Notes: generated from the sequence alone by a model not told the origin. Positions 35,153 to 44,276 are shown, numbered from the stretch's first letter. The stretch: 64,000 bases of DNA from Variovorax sp. Sphag1AA (GCF_014192575.1 NZ_JACHYC010000009.1:169743-233742), one strand, 5' to 3'. Numbers and translations are program-made.

Positions 35153-35188
35153 AATATCATCAGCTTGCCTTTGAGGCCACCTCCTCAC

Positions 35189-35725
35189 GTGTCCGCGCCG
35201 CATCATCAGCAATTTCACGATCTGTACGTCGCACACCAGGGTTGGTTGCGTGGTTGGCTCTACGGGCGCGTGCGCTGCGGCTTCACCGCCTCCGATCTGA
35301 CGCAAGACACCTTCGTCAACCTGATGGAGCAGCCAACGCCGCCGGTGCTGCGACAGCCCCGCGCCTTCCTGCAGGTCGTCGCGAGCAGGCTGATGATCAA
35401 TCGGTTCCGCCGTATGACGATCGAGGCGGAGGTGCTGCGCACCGTGGGGCGGCTTGCGGAGGAGAACCAGGCGGCCAGCGCGGAGGACGTCGCATCACAT
35501 CGCCAATTGCTCGGCCAGGTGCTCGCGATGCTCGCGCATGAGGTCGACGTGAAGAGCCGTACCGCGTTCCTGATGGCAAGGGTAGACGGCCTCTCCTACC
35601 GTGAGATCGCCGAGCACCTGCAGGTGTCGGAGACGCGCGTCAAGCAGTATCTCGCCAAGGTGCTCCTGCATTTCCATACCCGGCTCGCGAATGCCAACGC
35701 AGTGCCGGCGTCCCGTCATGACTGA
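35189..35725 (+). CDS. FecI-family ECF sigma factor
   Basis: A 178-residue iron-starvation sigma factor starting at GTG 35189. Region 2 includes LYVAHQGWLRGWLYGRV and TASDLTQDTFVNL. Region 4 includes LSYREIAEHLQVSETRVKQYLAKVL. The open frame extends further upstream, but those codons cover the Fur box and -10 element, so a start there is unlikely. It should direct transcription of the TonB receptor operon when released by the FecR protein. It overlaps the FecR start by eight bases. Confidence 0.92.
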   Translation: MSAPHHQQFHDLYVAHQGWLRGWLYGRVRCGFTASDLTQDTFVNLMEQPTPPVLRQPRAFLQVVASRLMINRFRRMTIEAEVLRTVGRLAEENQAASAEDVASHRQLLGQVLAMLAHEVDVKSRTAFLMARVDGLSYREIAEHLQVSETRVKQYLAKVLLHFHTRLANANAVPASRHD

Positions 35726-36692
35726 CGCGGCGCTCGCCTCGCACCACATCGCCAGCATCGAGGAGCAGGCCGCCAACTGGGTGGTAATGCTGGACGATGA
35801 AGTTGTCGATGCCTCAACGCGTGCGGCCTGCGATCGTTGGTGCGCACAGGACCCGCGCCACGCCCAGGCACTGGAAGCAATGCGCCGCATGTGGCAGGCG
35901 GTCAATCCCGACACACCCCTGCCGCGAACCAACGCGCTTCAGAAGCCTACGGTGCGGCGGGTGGCCGGTTTGCTGGTTGTATTGCCGTGCGCAATCTGGA
36001 TCGCCCAGTCCCTTCCGTGGCGCTACTGGTTGGCGGACGAGCGCACCGCGGTCGGCGAGACACGTGAGCTCACTCTTGCCGATGGCAGCCACATCACCCT
36101 GAACAGTGACAGTGCGGTTGACGTCGACCTGCGGGACGGCAAGCGCCGCGTGCGCCTGCGCCGCGGTGAGGTCTATGTCGAAGTGGCGCAAGGTGCGGCC
36201 CCCTTCGCGGTGATCGACCGCGACGGCGCGGCGGTCGCCCTCGGCACGCGCTACGCGGTGCGGCGCGACGAGCACGACACGCTGGTCACGGTCGATGAAT
36301 CCCGCGTGCAGTTGCGCCCCCGTGAAGCACGCGACGCCGGTGTCGTCGTCGCCGCCGGCCAGCAGGCGCGCTTTGACCGGCAAGGTGTGACCATGCCGGT
36401 GGCCGATGCCGCACCAGGCGCGCTGGCGTGGCGGCAAGGGCGCCTTGTGTTCCAGGATGTGCCGGCACGCGAGGTGCTCCGCGAGTTGGCGCGCTATCGG
36501 CCAGGCGTCCTGCTGATCGACGATGAAGCGTTGGAGGGCCTGCGCTTTACCGGAGTGCTACCCACCACCCAGAGCGACCAGGCTCTGGCCCTGCTTGCGA
36601 GCGCGCTGCCGCTGCGTATTTCACGGGTCTCGCCTTGGCTGGTGCGCGTGACAGCCAGCGACTCGTCCTCCAGGAGCCCCACGGTTCGCTGA
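35718..36692 (+). CDS. FecR-family anti-sigma/sigma regulator
   Basis: A 324-residue transmembrane regulator. The cytoplasmic N-terminal domain with conserved tryptophans (QAANWVVMLD, FxRWCAQDPRH-type) binds the sigma factor. A single membrane helix lies at about residues 76-95. The periplasmic FecR domain follows (GETRELTLADGSHITLNSDS, FAVIDRDGAAVALGTRYAV). The C-terminal FxGVLPTTQSDQAL segment resembles a signalling STN-like region. It relays receptor occupancy to the sigma factor. ATG 35718 overlaps the sigma gene. Confidence 0.9.
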   Translation: MTDAALASHHIASIEEQAANWVVMLDDEVVDASTRAACDRWCAQDPRHAQALEAMRRMWQAVNPDTPLPRTNALQKPTVRRVAGLLVVLPCAIWIAQSLPWRYWLADERTAVGETRELTLADGSHITLNSDSAVDVDLRDGKRRVRLRRGEVYVEVAQGAAPFAVIDRDGAAVALGTRYAVRRDEHDTLVTVDESRVQLRPREARDAGVVVAAGQQARFDRQGVTMPVADAAPGALAWRQGRLVFQDVPAREVLRELARYRPGVLLIDDEALEGLRFTGVLPTTQSDQALALLASALPLRISRVSPWLVRVTASDSSSRSPTVR

Positions 36693-36778
36693 AAAATTTC
36701 TTATCCGCCCTACCCGATCGCGCGTCCCGATTGTCATTGCTGGTGAAGAGGAGTTCACGCAATGACAAGAGGATTGAA

Positions 36779-39268
36779 ATGACGTATCGACATTCACGCG
36801 GCCGGGTTTGCCGTTCGCTCCTGCGCCTTTCCGCGCTCACACTCGCCTGCGGCATGCTCGGCGGGACCGCCTGGGCACAAACGGCCCTTCCGGCCGACCA
36901 GGATGCCATCGAATGGCATCAGCCCGCTCAGCCGATGGGCAATGCCATCACCGCACTGGCATTGCGCACCGGCCTGCAGATCGGTGTGGATGCGGATGCG
37001 GTGCGCGGCAAGCAGGCGCCGGCGCTCGAAGGCCGCCTCACCGCGCGGCAGGCGCTGCTGGCGCTGCTCGAAGGCAGTGGCCTCGAAGCAGTCCGCGGTT
37101 CGTCGGGCAGCTACACGATCAGGCCCGCAACGCCGGCACCCGTGCGTGCGAACCCCACAACCGGCGAAGAAGCGGCCGGCGGATCGCTGCCAACGGTGAC
37201 CGTCGCGGCCGGACGCGACACCGTCACCGAAGGCACCGGTTCCTTCACCACCGACTCGCCGATCCGCACCGCCGCAGGTCTGCCGCTGACATTGCGCGAG
37301 ACGCCGCAGTCGGTCACCGTCATCACGCGCCAGCGCATGGACGACCAGGGCATCAGCCAGGTGAGCGATGTGCTGCGGCGCACGCCGGGGATCAGCTTCG
37401 TGCAAAACGGCAATTCGGGAAGCGACAGCAACTCGGTGTACTCGCGCGGCTTCATGGTCGAGAACTTCCAGATCGACGGGATCCCCCAAGCGGGAACGGC
37501 ATCGGGCAGCTGGCTCCAGCAGACCGGAGACCTCGCCCCCTACGACCGCGTCGAGGTGGTGCGCGGCGCCACGGGTCTTCTCAACGGCGTCGGCACGCCG
37601 GCCGCGACGATCAACCTGGTGCGCAAGCGCCCGACGGCCGAATTCCAGGCCAACGCGTCAATCAGCGCGGGTTCATGGAACTACTACCGAGGCGAGGTCG
37701 ACATCGGCGGTCCGATCAACGAGAGCGGAACGGTGCGCGGGCGCATCGTCGCCGCGGTGCAGGACAACGAATCCTGGATCGACCGCTACAAGGAACAGAA
37801 GCAGATCTTCTACGGCATCGTGGAGGCCGACCTGACGCCGGCGACCCGCCTGACGGCAGGCGTCAACATTCAGCAGCACGACAGCGACAGTTCTGCCCGC
37901 AGCGGCCTGCCGCTCTTTTTCAGCGACGGCTCGCTCGCCAACTTCGATCGGTCGGCAAATGCAGCGGCGAGCTGGGCACATTCCTACCAGGACCAGAGCC
38001 AGTACTTCCTGGCCGTCGACCACCGCTTCGACAACGGCTGGACCGCGCATGCCGCCTTCAACCGCTCGGAGCGCGCCTATGACGACGTGATCGGCTATGC
38101 AGCGCGCGGCTATGTGAACCGCACCACCGGAGCGGGCCTTTCGCTGTGGCCCACCCGCTGGAACTCCGAGCCGGTGCAGAACGCGGCCGACTTCCACGCC
38201 ACCGGGCCGTTCGAGCTGTTCGGCCGACGACACGACCTGGTGCTCGGCTACAACATCTCGCGCACCGTGGATCGCCCCCCGAGCTATACGAACTGGTACA
38301 TCCCAGGCTACGACTCGTCGATTCCGAACTTCTATCTCTGGAACGGCGACTATCCGGCTGAGCCTTTCAATCCGCAGACCGGTACCAACGAAACGGCCAC
38401 CAACCAGTCGGGGGCGTACGCCACGGTACGCCTGCGGCCCACTGACGCACTGTCGGTCATCCTTGGCGCACGGGTCAGCGACTGGAGCGAGCGCAAGCGC
38501 AGCATTCCGTTCAGCGGCAAGGCAACGTTCAGCTCGCGAAGCGAGAACGGCGTGGTCACGCCGTACGCAGGCGTGGTGTACGACCTGACCGATCACTGGT
38601 CGGTCTACACAAGCTACACCGACATCTTCAAGCCGCAAACCAGCAAGGACCTGAGCGGCAACACTCTCGATCCTCTCGAAGGCAAGGCCTACGAGGCCGG
38701 GGTCAAGGGCTCGTTCTACGAGGACCAACTCAACGTCAGCGCCGCAGTCTTCCAGACCGACCAGGACAACCTTGCGGTCGCGCTGCCGGGGCAGTTCGCG
38801 CCTGACGGTTCCGCGGCATACCGCGCGGCCCGTGGCACGCGATCGCGCGGCTACGAGCTGGAAGCCGCCGGCGAGCTGATGCGCGACTGGCAAATAGGCG
38901 CCGGGTTCTCGCGCAGTGTGGCGCGCGATGCGGACGGCGTGCGCCTGAACACGCAGGTGCCAGGGCAGCTTTTCAGGCTCTTCACCACCTATCGCATCGC
39001 GAGCATCGGCAATGGGCTCACGGTGGGAGGCGGCGTCAACTGGCAGAGCGAGACCTACAGCAGCAACCTGGGCCCGAGCGGCAAGGCGCGCTTCACGCAG
39101 CCGAGCTACGGCACGCTCGACCTGATGGCGCGCTATCAGATCAACAAGCAACTCTCGATGTCGGTATCGCTGAACAACGTGTTCGACAAGACCTACTACA
39201 CGAGCACCACCAGCAGCTTCTACGGCGCGCCGCGAAACGTGCAGGTCACGCTGCGGGGCACCTTCTGA
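36779..39268 (+). CDS. TonB-dependent siderophore receptor with STN signalling domain (FpvA/FoxA-like)
   Basis: An 829-residue receptor. It has a signal peptide (to about residue 34, TAWAQ), an N-terminal STN domain (about 45-115, MGNAITALALRTGLQIGVD) that contacts the FecR periplasmic domain, a plug (TPQSVTVITRQRMDDQG, LRRTPGISFVQNG, SRGFMVENFQIDG) and a 22-strand barrel ending in VTLRGTF. The layout sigma-FecR-STN receptor is a complete cell-surface signalling system of the FpvA/FoxA type. AAGAGGA precedes ATG 36779. The ligand is probably a hydroxamate or mixed siderophore, possibly made by another species because no synthesis genes are in the window. Confidence 0.93.
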   Translation: MTYRHSRGRVCRSLLRLSALTLACGMLGGTAWAQTALPADQDAIEWHQPAQPMGNAITALALRTGLQIGVDADAVRGKQAPALEGRLTARQALLALLEGSGLEAVRGSSGSYTIRPATPAPVRANPTTGEEAAGGSLPTVTVAAGRDTVTEGTGSFTTDSPIRTAAGLPLTLRETPQSVTVITRQRMDDQGISQVSDVLRRTPGISFVQNGNSGSDSNSVYSRGFMVENFQIDGIPQAGTASGSWLQQTGDLAPYDRVEVVRGATGLLNGVGTPAATINLVRKRPTAEFQANASISAGSWNYYRGEVDIGGPINESGTVRGRIVAAVQDNESWIDRYKEQKQIFYGIVEADLTPATRLTAGVNIQQHDSDSSARSGLPLFFSDGSLANFDRSANAAASWAHSYQDQSQYFLAVDHRFDNGWTAHAAFNRSERAYDDVIGYAARGYVNRTTGAGLSLWPTRWNSEPVQNAADFHATGPFELFGRRHDLVLGYNISRTVDRPPSYTNWYIPGYDSSIPNFYLWNGDYPAEPFNPQTGTNETATNQSGAYATVRLRPTDALSVILGARVSDWSERKRSIPFSGKATFSSRSENGVVTPYAGVVYDLTDHWSVYTSYTDIFKPQTSKDLSGNTLDPLEGKAYEAGVKGSFYEDQLNVSAAVFQTDQDNLAVALPGQFAPDGSAAYRAARGTRSRGYELEAAGELMRDWQIGAGFSRSVARDADGVRLNTQVPGQLFRLFTTYRIASIGNGLTVGGGVNWQSETYSSNLGPSGKARFTQPSYGTLDLMARYQINKQLSMSVSLNNVFDKTYYTSTTSSFYGAPRNVQVTLRGTF

Positions 39269-39303
39269 GCACCCCCTCCACCCCTCCCTGAAAGGATTCA
39301 CCC

Positions 39304-39933
39304 ATGCATCTCAAACGCATCTGGTTCACCCTCGCCCTCGCGATTTCAAGCGCGGCCCACGCTCACTTCGTCTGGCTGGAGCAGTCGCCTGATGGCGGCG
39401 AAGCCAAGGCCTATTTCGGCGAGTGGGCGGAGGATCTGCGCGAAACCGAGACAGGCCACCTCAAGCTGATCGCCGCGCCACGCGCCGTCGATGCCCAAGG
39501 CAAGCAGGCGCCCGCAACGCGACGTGCCGACCATTTCGAGGTCAAGGCCGGTGCGAGCGGCGACGCACGCCTGATAGGCGCCTACGTGAATGACAAGGGC
39601 GTGGCCAGTCTCTACCAGGCACGCGCGGGACGCAACGAAACCGTCGCACGCAATGCACTCGAGCTGGTCCCAGAGGCCCCCGGCAGCAACAGCTTCACGC
39701 TGGTCCTCGACGGCAAGCCTCTCCCGAAGACCAAGGTGGTCCTCTTTGGGCCACCGAAGTGGGAGAAGAGCTTCTACAGCGATGACGCAGGCAAGCTTGC
39801 GCTGCAGACGCCCTGGCCTGGCCAGTACGTGGCCGAGGTCTCGCATACCGACACGAATGCCGGCGGCACCTGGGACGGCAAGCCCTATGTGCAGACCCGT
39901 CACGTCGCGACCTTGAGCTTCATCGTCAAATGA
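39304..39933 (+). CDS. exported DUF4198 protein, second copy
   Basis: A 209-residue periplasmic protein with a signal peptide ending SSAAHA and mature start HFVWLEQSPDGGEAKAYFGEW, the DUF4198 hallmark. It is shorter and quite different in sequence from the DUF4198 protein of the first iron locus. It follows the TonB receptor by 35 bases, after GAAAGGA, and overlaps DUF3649 (ATGA at 39930-39933). A role in receiving iron or siderophore after outer-membrane import is inferred from recurrent context only. Confidence 0.85.
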   Translation: MHLKRIWFTLALAISSAAHAHFVWLEQSPDGGEAKAYFGEWAEDLRETETGHLKLIAAPRAVDAQGKQAPATRRADHFEVKAGASGDARLIGAYVNDKGVASLYQARAGRNETVARNALELVPEAPGSNSFTLVLDGKPLPKTKVVLFGPPKWEKSFYSDDAGKLALQTPWPGQYVAEVSHTDTNAGGTWDGKPYVQTRHVATLSFIVK

Positions 39934-40277
39934 CGCAGCACGCACGCGACGTGTCACCCATGCGCCGCCACCGCTGGATTTCGCATGGAAGCGAGGGCCT
40001 GCACTACAGGCTCGCGGTCGCGTCGCGTGCGATCGCCGCGATCGCAGGCGGGTACGCGCTCAGCGCGCTGACGGCGGCGGCACTGGCGCTGTGGTTGCCG
40101 CTATCCCGCATTGAAGCGGCGCTCACCGGCACGCTGCTCTCCTTCGTTGTCTATGTGTGCGCGGTCATGTGGGTGTTCGCGGCGCGCAACGCGTGGCACG
40201 CCTGGTTCGGCATCTCCGTGCCGATCGCAGTGCTCGGTGCCCTCATGCTGGCAAGTCATGCAGGAAGCGGCTCATGA
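39930..40277 (+). CDS. DUF3649 small membrane protein
   Basis: A 115-residue protein with three predicted helices (about residues 34-55, 62-84 and 92-111). It matches the pattern of DUF3649, a family described as iron-transport-associated because it sits between TonB receptors and PepSY reductases. Overlapping start and stop codons with both neighbours show tight translational coupling. Biochemical function unknown. Confidence 0.75.
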   Translation: MTQHARDVSPMRRHRWISHGSEGLHYRLAVASRAIAAIAGGYALSALTAAALALWLPLSRIEAALTGTLLSFVVYVCAVMWVFAARNAWHAWFGISVPIAVLGALMLASHAGSGS

Positions 40278-41890
40278 AGGAAAGTTTTCGCCAGTCGATG
40301 GCCTGGCTGCACACCTGGTCCGGCCTCCTGGTGGGCTGGGTCCTGTTCCTCATCTTCGCGGCGGGCACCGCCTCCTACTATCGCGACGAGATCACCTTCT
40401 GGATGAAGCCCGAGTTGCATGGCGTCATGGGCACGAAGGTGCCGCAACCGCAGGCGCTCGCAAACGCGGTGGAGTTCCTGCAGAAGCGCGGGCCGGACAG
40501 TCCTCGCTGGTTCATCACCCTGCCGAGCGATCGCGAACCTTCGGTGAGGATGTTCTGGAGCCACGCGGCACCACCGGCGCCATCCGGTGAAAAGCGCCAG
40601 CGCGCGCGCTTCGAGAACGCGGCCATCGACCCGCAAAGCGGCGAGGCACTGAGCGCCGCGCGCGAGACGCGAGGGGGCGAGTTCATCTACCGCCTGCACT
40701 TCGACCTGCACTACATGCCGGTGATCTGGGCGCGCTGGATCGTGGGCTTCTGTGCCATGTTCATGCTGGTCGCGATCATCAGCGGCATCGTGACGCACAA
40801 GCGCATCTTCAAGGACTTCTTCACCTTCCGCCCGAAGAAGGGCCAGCGCTCCTGGCTCGATGCGCACAATGCGACAGCCGTCCTTGCCCTGCCCTATCAC
40901 CTGATGATCACGTACACCGGACTGGTGACGTTGATGTTCATGTACATGCCGTGGGGCCCCCAGGTGGCCTACAAGGAGCATGGCGGCATCGACGCATTCT
41001 TCGAGGAGGTCTTTCCTTCCGGCGGGCCGCGCGATGCGAAGCCGTCCGGCACCCCGGCCGTGCTCGCACCGCTCGCACCGATGCTCACGCAAGCCACTGC
41101 GCACTGGAATGGAGCCCCGGCCGGCCGCGTGGTGGTGAGCCACCCCAACGACGCTCACGCGACCGTCGCCATCACGCGCCAGGAAGGCCGCGGCATGTCG
41201 CAGAACCAGCCTTCGATGCTGTTCGACGGCGTGAGCGGCGCGCTGCTGTCGACCTCGGGTGATGAACCGCAGGCCGCCGCGCAGACCCGCGGCGTGCTGT
41301 ATGGCCTGCACATCGGGCGATTCGCCGATCCTTTGCTACGCGCGCTCTTCTTCGTTTCGGGCCTGGCGGGTTGCCTGATGGTTGCAACCGGACTCTTGCT
41401 ATGGGCGGTGAAGGAGAGGCAGAAGTACGCCAAAGTGCTGAAGCACGGCGGTCGCGTCGGCTTCGGCTTGCGTCTGGTGGATGCGCTCAATCTCGGCACC
41501 ATCGCAGGGGTGCCGATCGCCTTCGGCGCCTACTTCTGGGCCAACCGATTGCTTCCGGTCGGCATCGAGCAACGCGCCACGATCGAGATCCGCTGGTTCT
41601 TCATCGCATGGGGCGCGGCTGTGGTTGCGGGTCTCGTGCGTCCGACAAGACGGATGTGGCAGGTCCAACTTGCAATTGGCGCGCTGCTGTTCGGCGGCAT
41701 CCCGTTGCTCAATGCCCTGACTACGCGCACCCACCTCGGCGTGGCCATCGCGGAGGGACTCTGGTCGGTGGCAGCCTTTGATCTGGTGATGCTCGCGCTC
41801 GGGATCGCGCTGGGCGTGACAGCGCGTTCTGCCGGCCGAGTTCAATCGCGTGCGAAGCCTGTCTCACGGCCGGTGGAGGCGACGCCATGA
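40274..41890 (+). CDS. PepSY-associated transmembrane reductase (PiuB/FpvG-like)
   Basis: A 538-residue membrane protein with the PepSY_TM layout. The first helix (about residues 13-33) contains MAWLHTWSG. A periplasmic segment follows, then a helix pair around LHFDLHYMPVIWARWIVG and ISGIVTHKRIFKDFFTFRP, then a group around HNATAVLALPYHLMITYTG, and later helices with YGLHIGRFADPLLR. The repeated histidines are probable heme ligands. In Pseudomonas, FpvG of this family reduces ferripyoverdine in the periplasm. It probably frees iron from the siderophore imported by the adjacent receptor. Confidence 0.87.
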   Translation: MKESFRQSMAWLHTWSGLLVGWVLFLIFAAGTASYYRDEITFWMKPELHGVMGTKVPQPQALANAVEFLQKRGPDSPRWFITLPSDREPSVRMFWSHAAPPAPSGEKRQRARFENAAIDPQSGEALSAARETRGGEFIYRLHFDLHYMPVIWARWIVGFCAMFMLVAIISGIVTHKRIFKDFFTFRPKKGQRSWLDAHNATAVLALPYHLMITYTGLVTLMFMYMPWGPQVAYKEHGGIDAFFEEVFPSGGPRDAKPSGTPAVLAPLAPMLTQATAHWNGAPAGRVVVSHPNDAHATVAITRQEGRGMSQNQPSMLFDGVSGALLSTSGDEPQAAAQTRGVLYGLHIGRFADPLLRALFFVSGLAGCLMVATGLLLWAVKERQKYAKVLKHGGRVGFGLRLVDALNLGTIAGVPIAFGAYFWANRLLPVGIEQRATIEIRWFFIAWGAAVVAGLVRPTRRMWQVQLAIGALLFGGIPLLNALTTRTHLGVAIAEGLWSVAAFDLVMLALGIALGVTARSAGRVQSRAKPVSRPVEATP

Positions 41891-42354
41891 GCACGCTGCT
41901 GCTGAGCTGTGCTGCCTTCATTGGGGCACTGAGCGGCTTCCTGGCGCTGTCCCTTGCGATGGACCGGCACCACGAAGACGCCTATGGCCGTGGCAGCACT
42001 CCGGGTGGGCGGCGACCCTGGCTTCGTGGTGTGGGCATCGTGCTGCTCCTTGCGTCGCTCGCAACCAGTCTCACCCTGGAAGGCCGCAATCAAGGGTGGG
42101 TGCTTTGGGCCGGCGTCCTCACCTGTGCGGCGCTGACTGTTGCGGTCATCCTGTGCTACTGGCCCGAGCGGGCCTTCTGCATCGGCGCCCTCGGGGCCCT
42201 GACGAGCGTCGGATGCGGCGTAGTCTGGTGGGCTCTTATCGAACCAACGAATGCTGATTCGCACACCGAGCGAGCCACCGGTCCCAACTCCCTCGCTATT
42301 GCGCAATCATGCGGCCGGCAGTCACTCCCCTGCGTGATGATTGGTCGCAGTTGA
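41887..42354 (+). CDS. DUF3325-like small membrane protein
   Basis: A 155-residue protein whose first 115 residues form three or four helices with the family segment LALSLAMDRHHEDAYGR. It ends the tightly overlapping set DUF4198-DUF3649-PepSY-DUF3325. The last 40 residues (from about ALIEPTNADS) are polar, cysteine-containing and unlike the rest of the family. This tail also overlaps the next gene by 46 bases, so the original stop may have been lost. Confidence 0.72.
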   Translation: MSTLLLSCAAFIGALSGFLALSLAMDRHHEDAYGRGSTPGGRRPWLRGVGIVLLLASLATSLTLEGRNQGWVLWAGVLTCAALTVAVILCYWPERAFCIGALGALTSVGCGVVWWALIEPTNADSHTERATGPNSLAIAQSCGRQSLPCVMIGRS

Positions 42355-42890
42355 GGATCAGGACCTTGCCAGTTCCGTCCTCAAGGCCTGAGCGAGAGGT
42401 GCCCATACCGGACCTCCTTCGTTCGGTGGGCTTGCGCCCCACGCAAGCAAGAATCCGCATCCTTGGCGCCATTCAGGCCTGTGGTTCCGAATCAATTTCG
42501 GCCGAGGAACTCGCGCGACGACTGCTGTTGAAAGGCGGAAAGGGGGTCACAACGGGGACACTGTATCGATCGCTTCACGACCTGCGCACGAGCGGACTCG
42601 TAGCATGCGAATGGTACGGAGCTCGCAAGTCCCTCTACTGCTCCCGCAGGCCTACAGAGCGCCTGCTCCGGCAACCGGACAAGGACTCGGCGATTTCGCG
42701 CGGGAGCAGGGCTCCCGCCGAGTTTGAGAGTGCTTTCCGATGTGTGCAACGAGCGCACGACCGACTGACTGAAATCAACGACCTCGGACCAATCGGTCAT
42801 GAGGTTCGGAAGCTGCTCGTTGAGGCTACGGTGAAGCTGTCGGAGTTTGAGGCGAGTCAGTACTGCAAACCAGTGGGGATCGCCACGTGA
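42309..42890 (+). CDS. Fur-like winged-helix protein without metal sites
   Basis: A 193-residue protein. Residues about 31-110 fit the Fur-family DNA-binding domain: LRSVGLRPTQARIRILGAI, ISAEELARRLL, GTLYRSLHDLRTSGLV and a beta-wing. The remaining 80 residues lack the HHHDH and Cys/His metal-binding patterns of Fur, Zur and PerR and instead form a helical tail (AFRCVQRAHDRLTEIND). It may read Fur-like sites without sensing metal, or bind another partner. ATG 42309 overlaps DUF3325; GTG 42399 (MPIPDLLRS) is a good alternative. Located at the end of the second iron locus. Confidence 0.7.
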   Translation: MRPAVTPLRDDWSQLRIRTLPVPSSRPEREVPIPDLLRSVGLRPTQARIRILGAIQACGSESISAEELARRLLLKGGKGVTTGTLYRSLHDLRTSGLVACEWYGARKSLYCSRRPTERLLRQPDKDSAISRGSRAPAEFESAFRCVQRAHDRLTEINDLGPIGHEVRKLLVEATVKLSEFEASQYCKPVGIAT

Positions 42891-43049
42891 ATCGCGAAGG
42901 GATCCGTTGCAGGATTGATGCAGCAATCGATGCGAGCAACAACTCGGTTCTCGGGCTACTCGAGTTCGAGCGGAATGCTCGCTATGTTGATCTTGGGATC
43001 CCTGGACTTCAGTGAAACCAGCGCGCAACGATGCTCCATTGCGTCCAAA

Positions 43050-44276
43050 CTAGTTCGGCGTGAGTCGATACAAGCCGCCCTCGTGGGCGTCCTCGATCAA
43101 CCACAGCGCGCCATCCGGCGCCTGTTCGACGTCGCGGACGCGGAAGCCGACCGTCCAGTGCTCGGCTGGTGTCGCGGTCGAGCCATGCACCTCGATCCTA
43201 TGCAGGGCGCGGCTTATGAGGCCGGTCGCGAAAGCAGAGCCCTTCCACTGCGGAAACATCGCGCCGCTATAGAACATCAGGTTGCCGGGCGCGAGGACAG
43301 GCGTCCAGTAGATCACGGGCTTGGCGAGGTCGGGGCGCGTGTCGGGACTTGCAATGGGCACGCCGTCGTAGTTCACCGCATAGGAAACGAGCGGCCAACC
43401 GTAGTTCTTGCCCGGCTCGATCAGGTTGAGTTCGTCGCCGCCGCGCGGCCCATGCTCGAGTTCCCAAAGGCGGCCATCCGGCGCGAACGCGAGGCCGTAG
43501 GGCGTGCGATGCCCCGAGGTCCATGTTTCGGACGGCGTCAGATTGGGCCCGTCAAAAACATACGTGCTCACGACCGGCGCGGTCTTGGCAGCCTCCGTAT
43601 CCCTTGGCGGATCGATCACCGGGACCGACCGTGCACCGGTCTTGCCCTCCATGGGGTTGCCGGGTGCAGGCTTGCCGTCCAAGGTCAACCGCAAGATCTT
43701 GCCGGCCGGTTGGTTCGGGTCCTGGGCGGGGGTGAAGCGCTGCCGATCGCCGACCGTGAGGAAAAGACAGTCCTGGTCCGGCGAAAAAGCTACTGCAGCG
43801 CCGACCTGGCCCCCCTTGCCCTTGATCGGGTCGCGCCAGATGACCTTCAGGTCCTCCAGCGAGGCGGTTCCGGTGCCGATCTTGAGCGTCGCGCGGGCGA
43901 GCGCCAGGCTCGAGGTGCCCGGGTCCTGCCCGGGCTCCGAATAGGTCAGGTAGATCGTCCCATCGCTCGAATAGGACGGGGATAGGTAAACGCCAAGCAG
44001 GCCGTTCTGATTCTGGTACAGCACCGGTGGCACGCCGGTGACTTCGACTTTCTGCCCAGATTGGGTCGCGAGGAAGAGCTTGCCGATCTTCTCGGTGACC
44101 AGCATGCGTCCGTCTGGCAGAAAAGCGATGCGCCACGGCAGATCGAACTGCGCAACCTTCGCGAGCTTGAACGGAGGCGATGGGTTCGGGGGCAGGGTTC
44201 CGGCGTTGATCTGCGCAACCACAGGCGTTGCACCGAGGAGCAACGAAGGAATAAGTCCGAACTTGGAGAGGTGCAT
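43050..44276 (-). CDS. PQQ-dependent aldose sugar dehydrogenase-like protein
   Basis: A 408-residue exported protein with a signal peptide (ending TPVVAQ) and a six-bladed beta-propeller of the glucose/sorbosone dehydrogenase family. Motifs are LPWRIAFLPDGRMLVTEKIGKL, GLLGVYLSPSYSSDG, SGHRTPYGLAFAPDGRLWELEHGPRGGDELNLIEPGKNYGWP-type blades near 265-310 and a final LWLIEDAHEGGLYRL. It resembles YliI/Asd, which oxidise sugars in the periplasm with PQQ. It is divergent from a hydrolase gene 130 bases away. The substrate is not deducible. Confidence 0.9.
   Translation of the reverse strand: MHLSKFGLIPSLLLGATPVVAQINAGTLPPNPSPPFKLAKVAQFDLPWRIAFLPDGRMLVTEKIGKLFLATQSGQKVEVTGVPPVLYQNQNGLLGVYLSPSYSSDGTIYLTYSEPGQDPGTSSLALARATLKIGTGTASLEDLKVIWRDPIKGKGGQVGAAVAFSPDQDCLFLTVGDRQRFTPAQDPNQPAGKILRLTLDGKPAPGNPMEGKTGARSVPVIDPPRDTEAAKTAPVVSTYVFDGPNLTPSETWTSGHRTPYGLAFAPDGRLWELEHGPRGGDELNLIEPGKNYGWPLVSYAVNYDGVPIASPDTRPDLAKPVIYWTPVLAPGNLMFYSGAMFPQWKGSAFATGLISRALHRIEVHGSTATPAEHWTVGFRVRDVEQAPDGALWLIEDAHEGGLYRLTPN

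Noticed and set aside
35138..35188. Upstream ATG 35138 as FecI start
   Set aside because: This ATG lies inside the Fur box and overlaps the -10 element, and the extra residues are unlike the FecI family.
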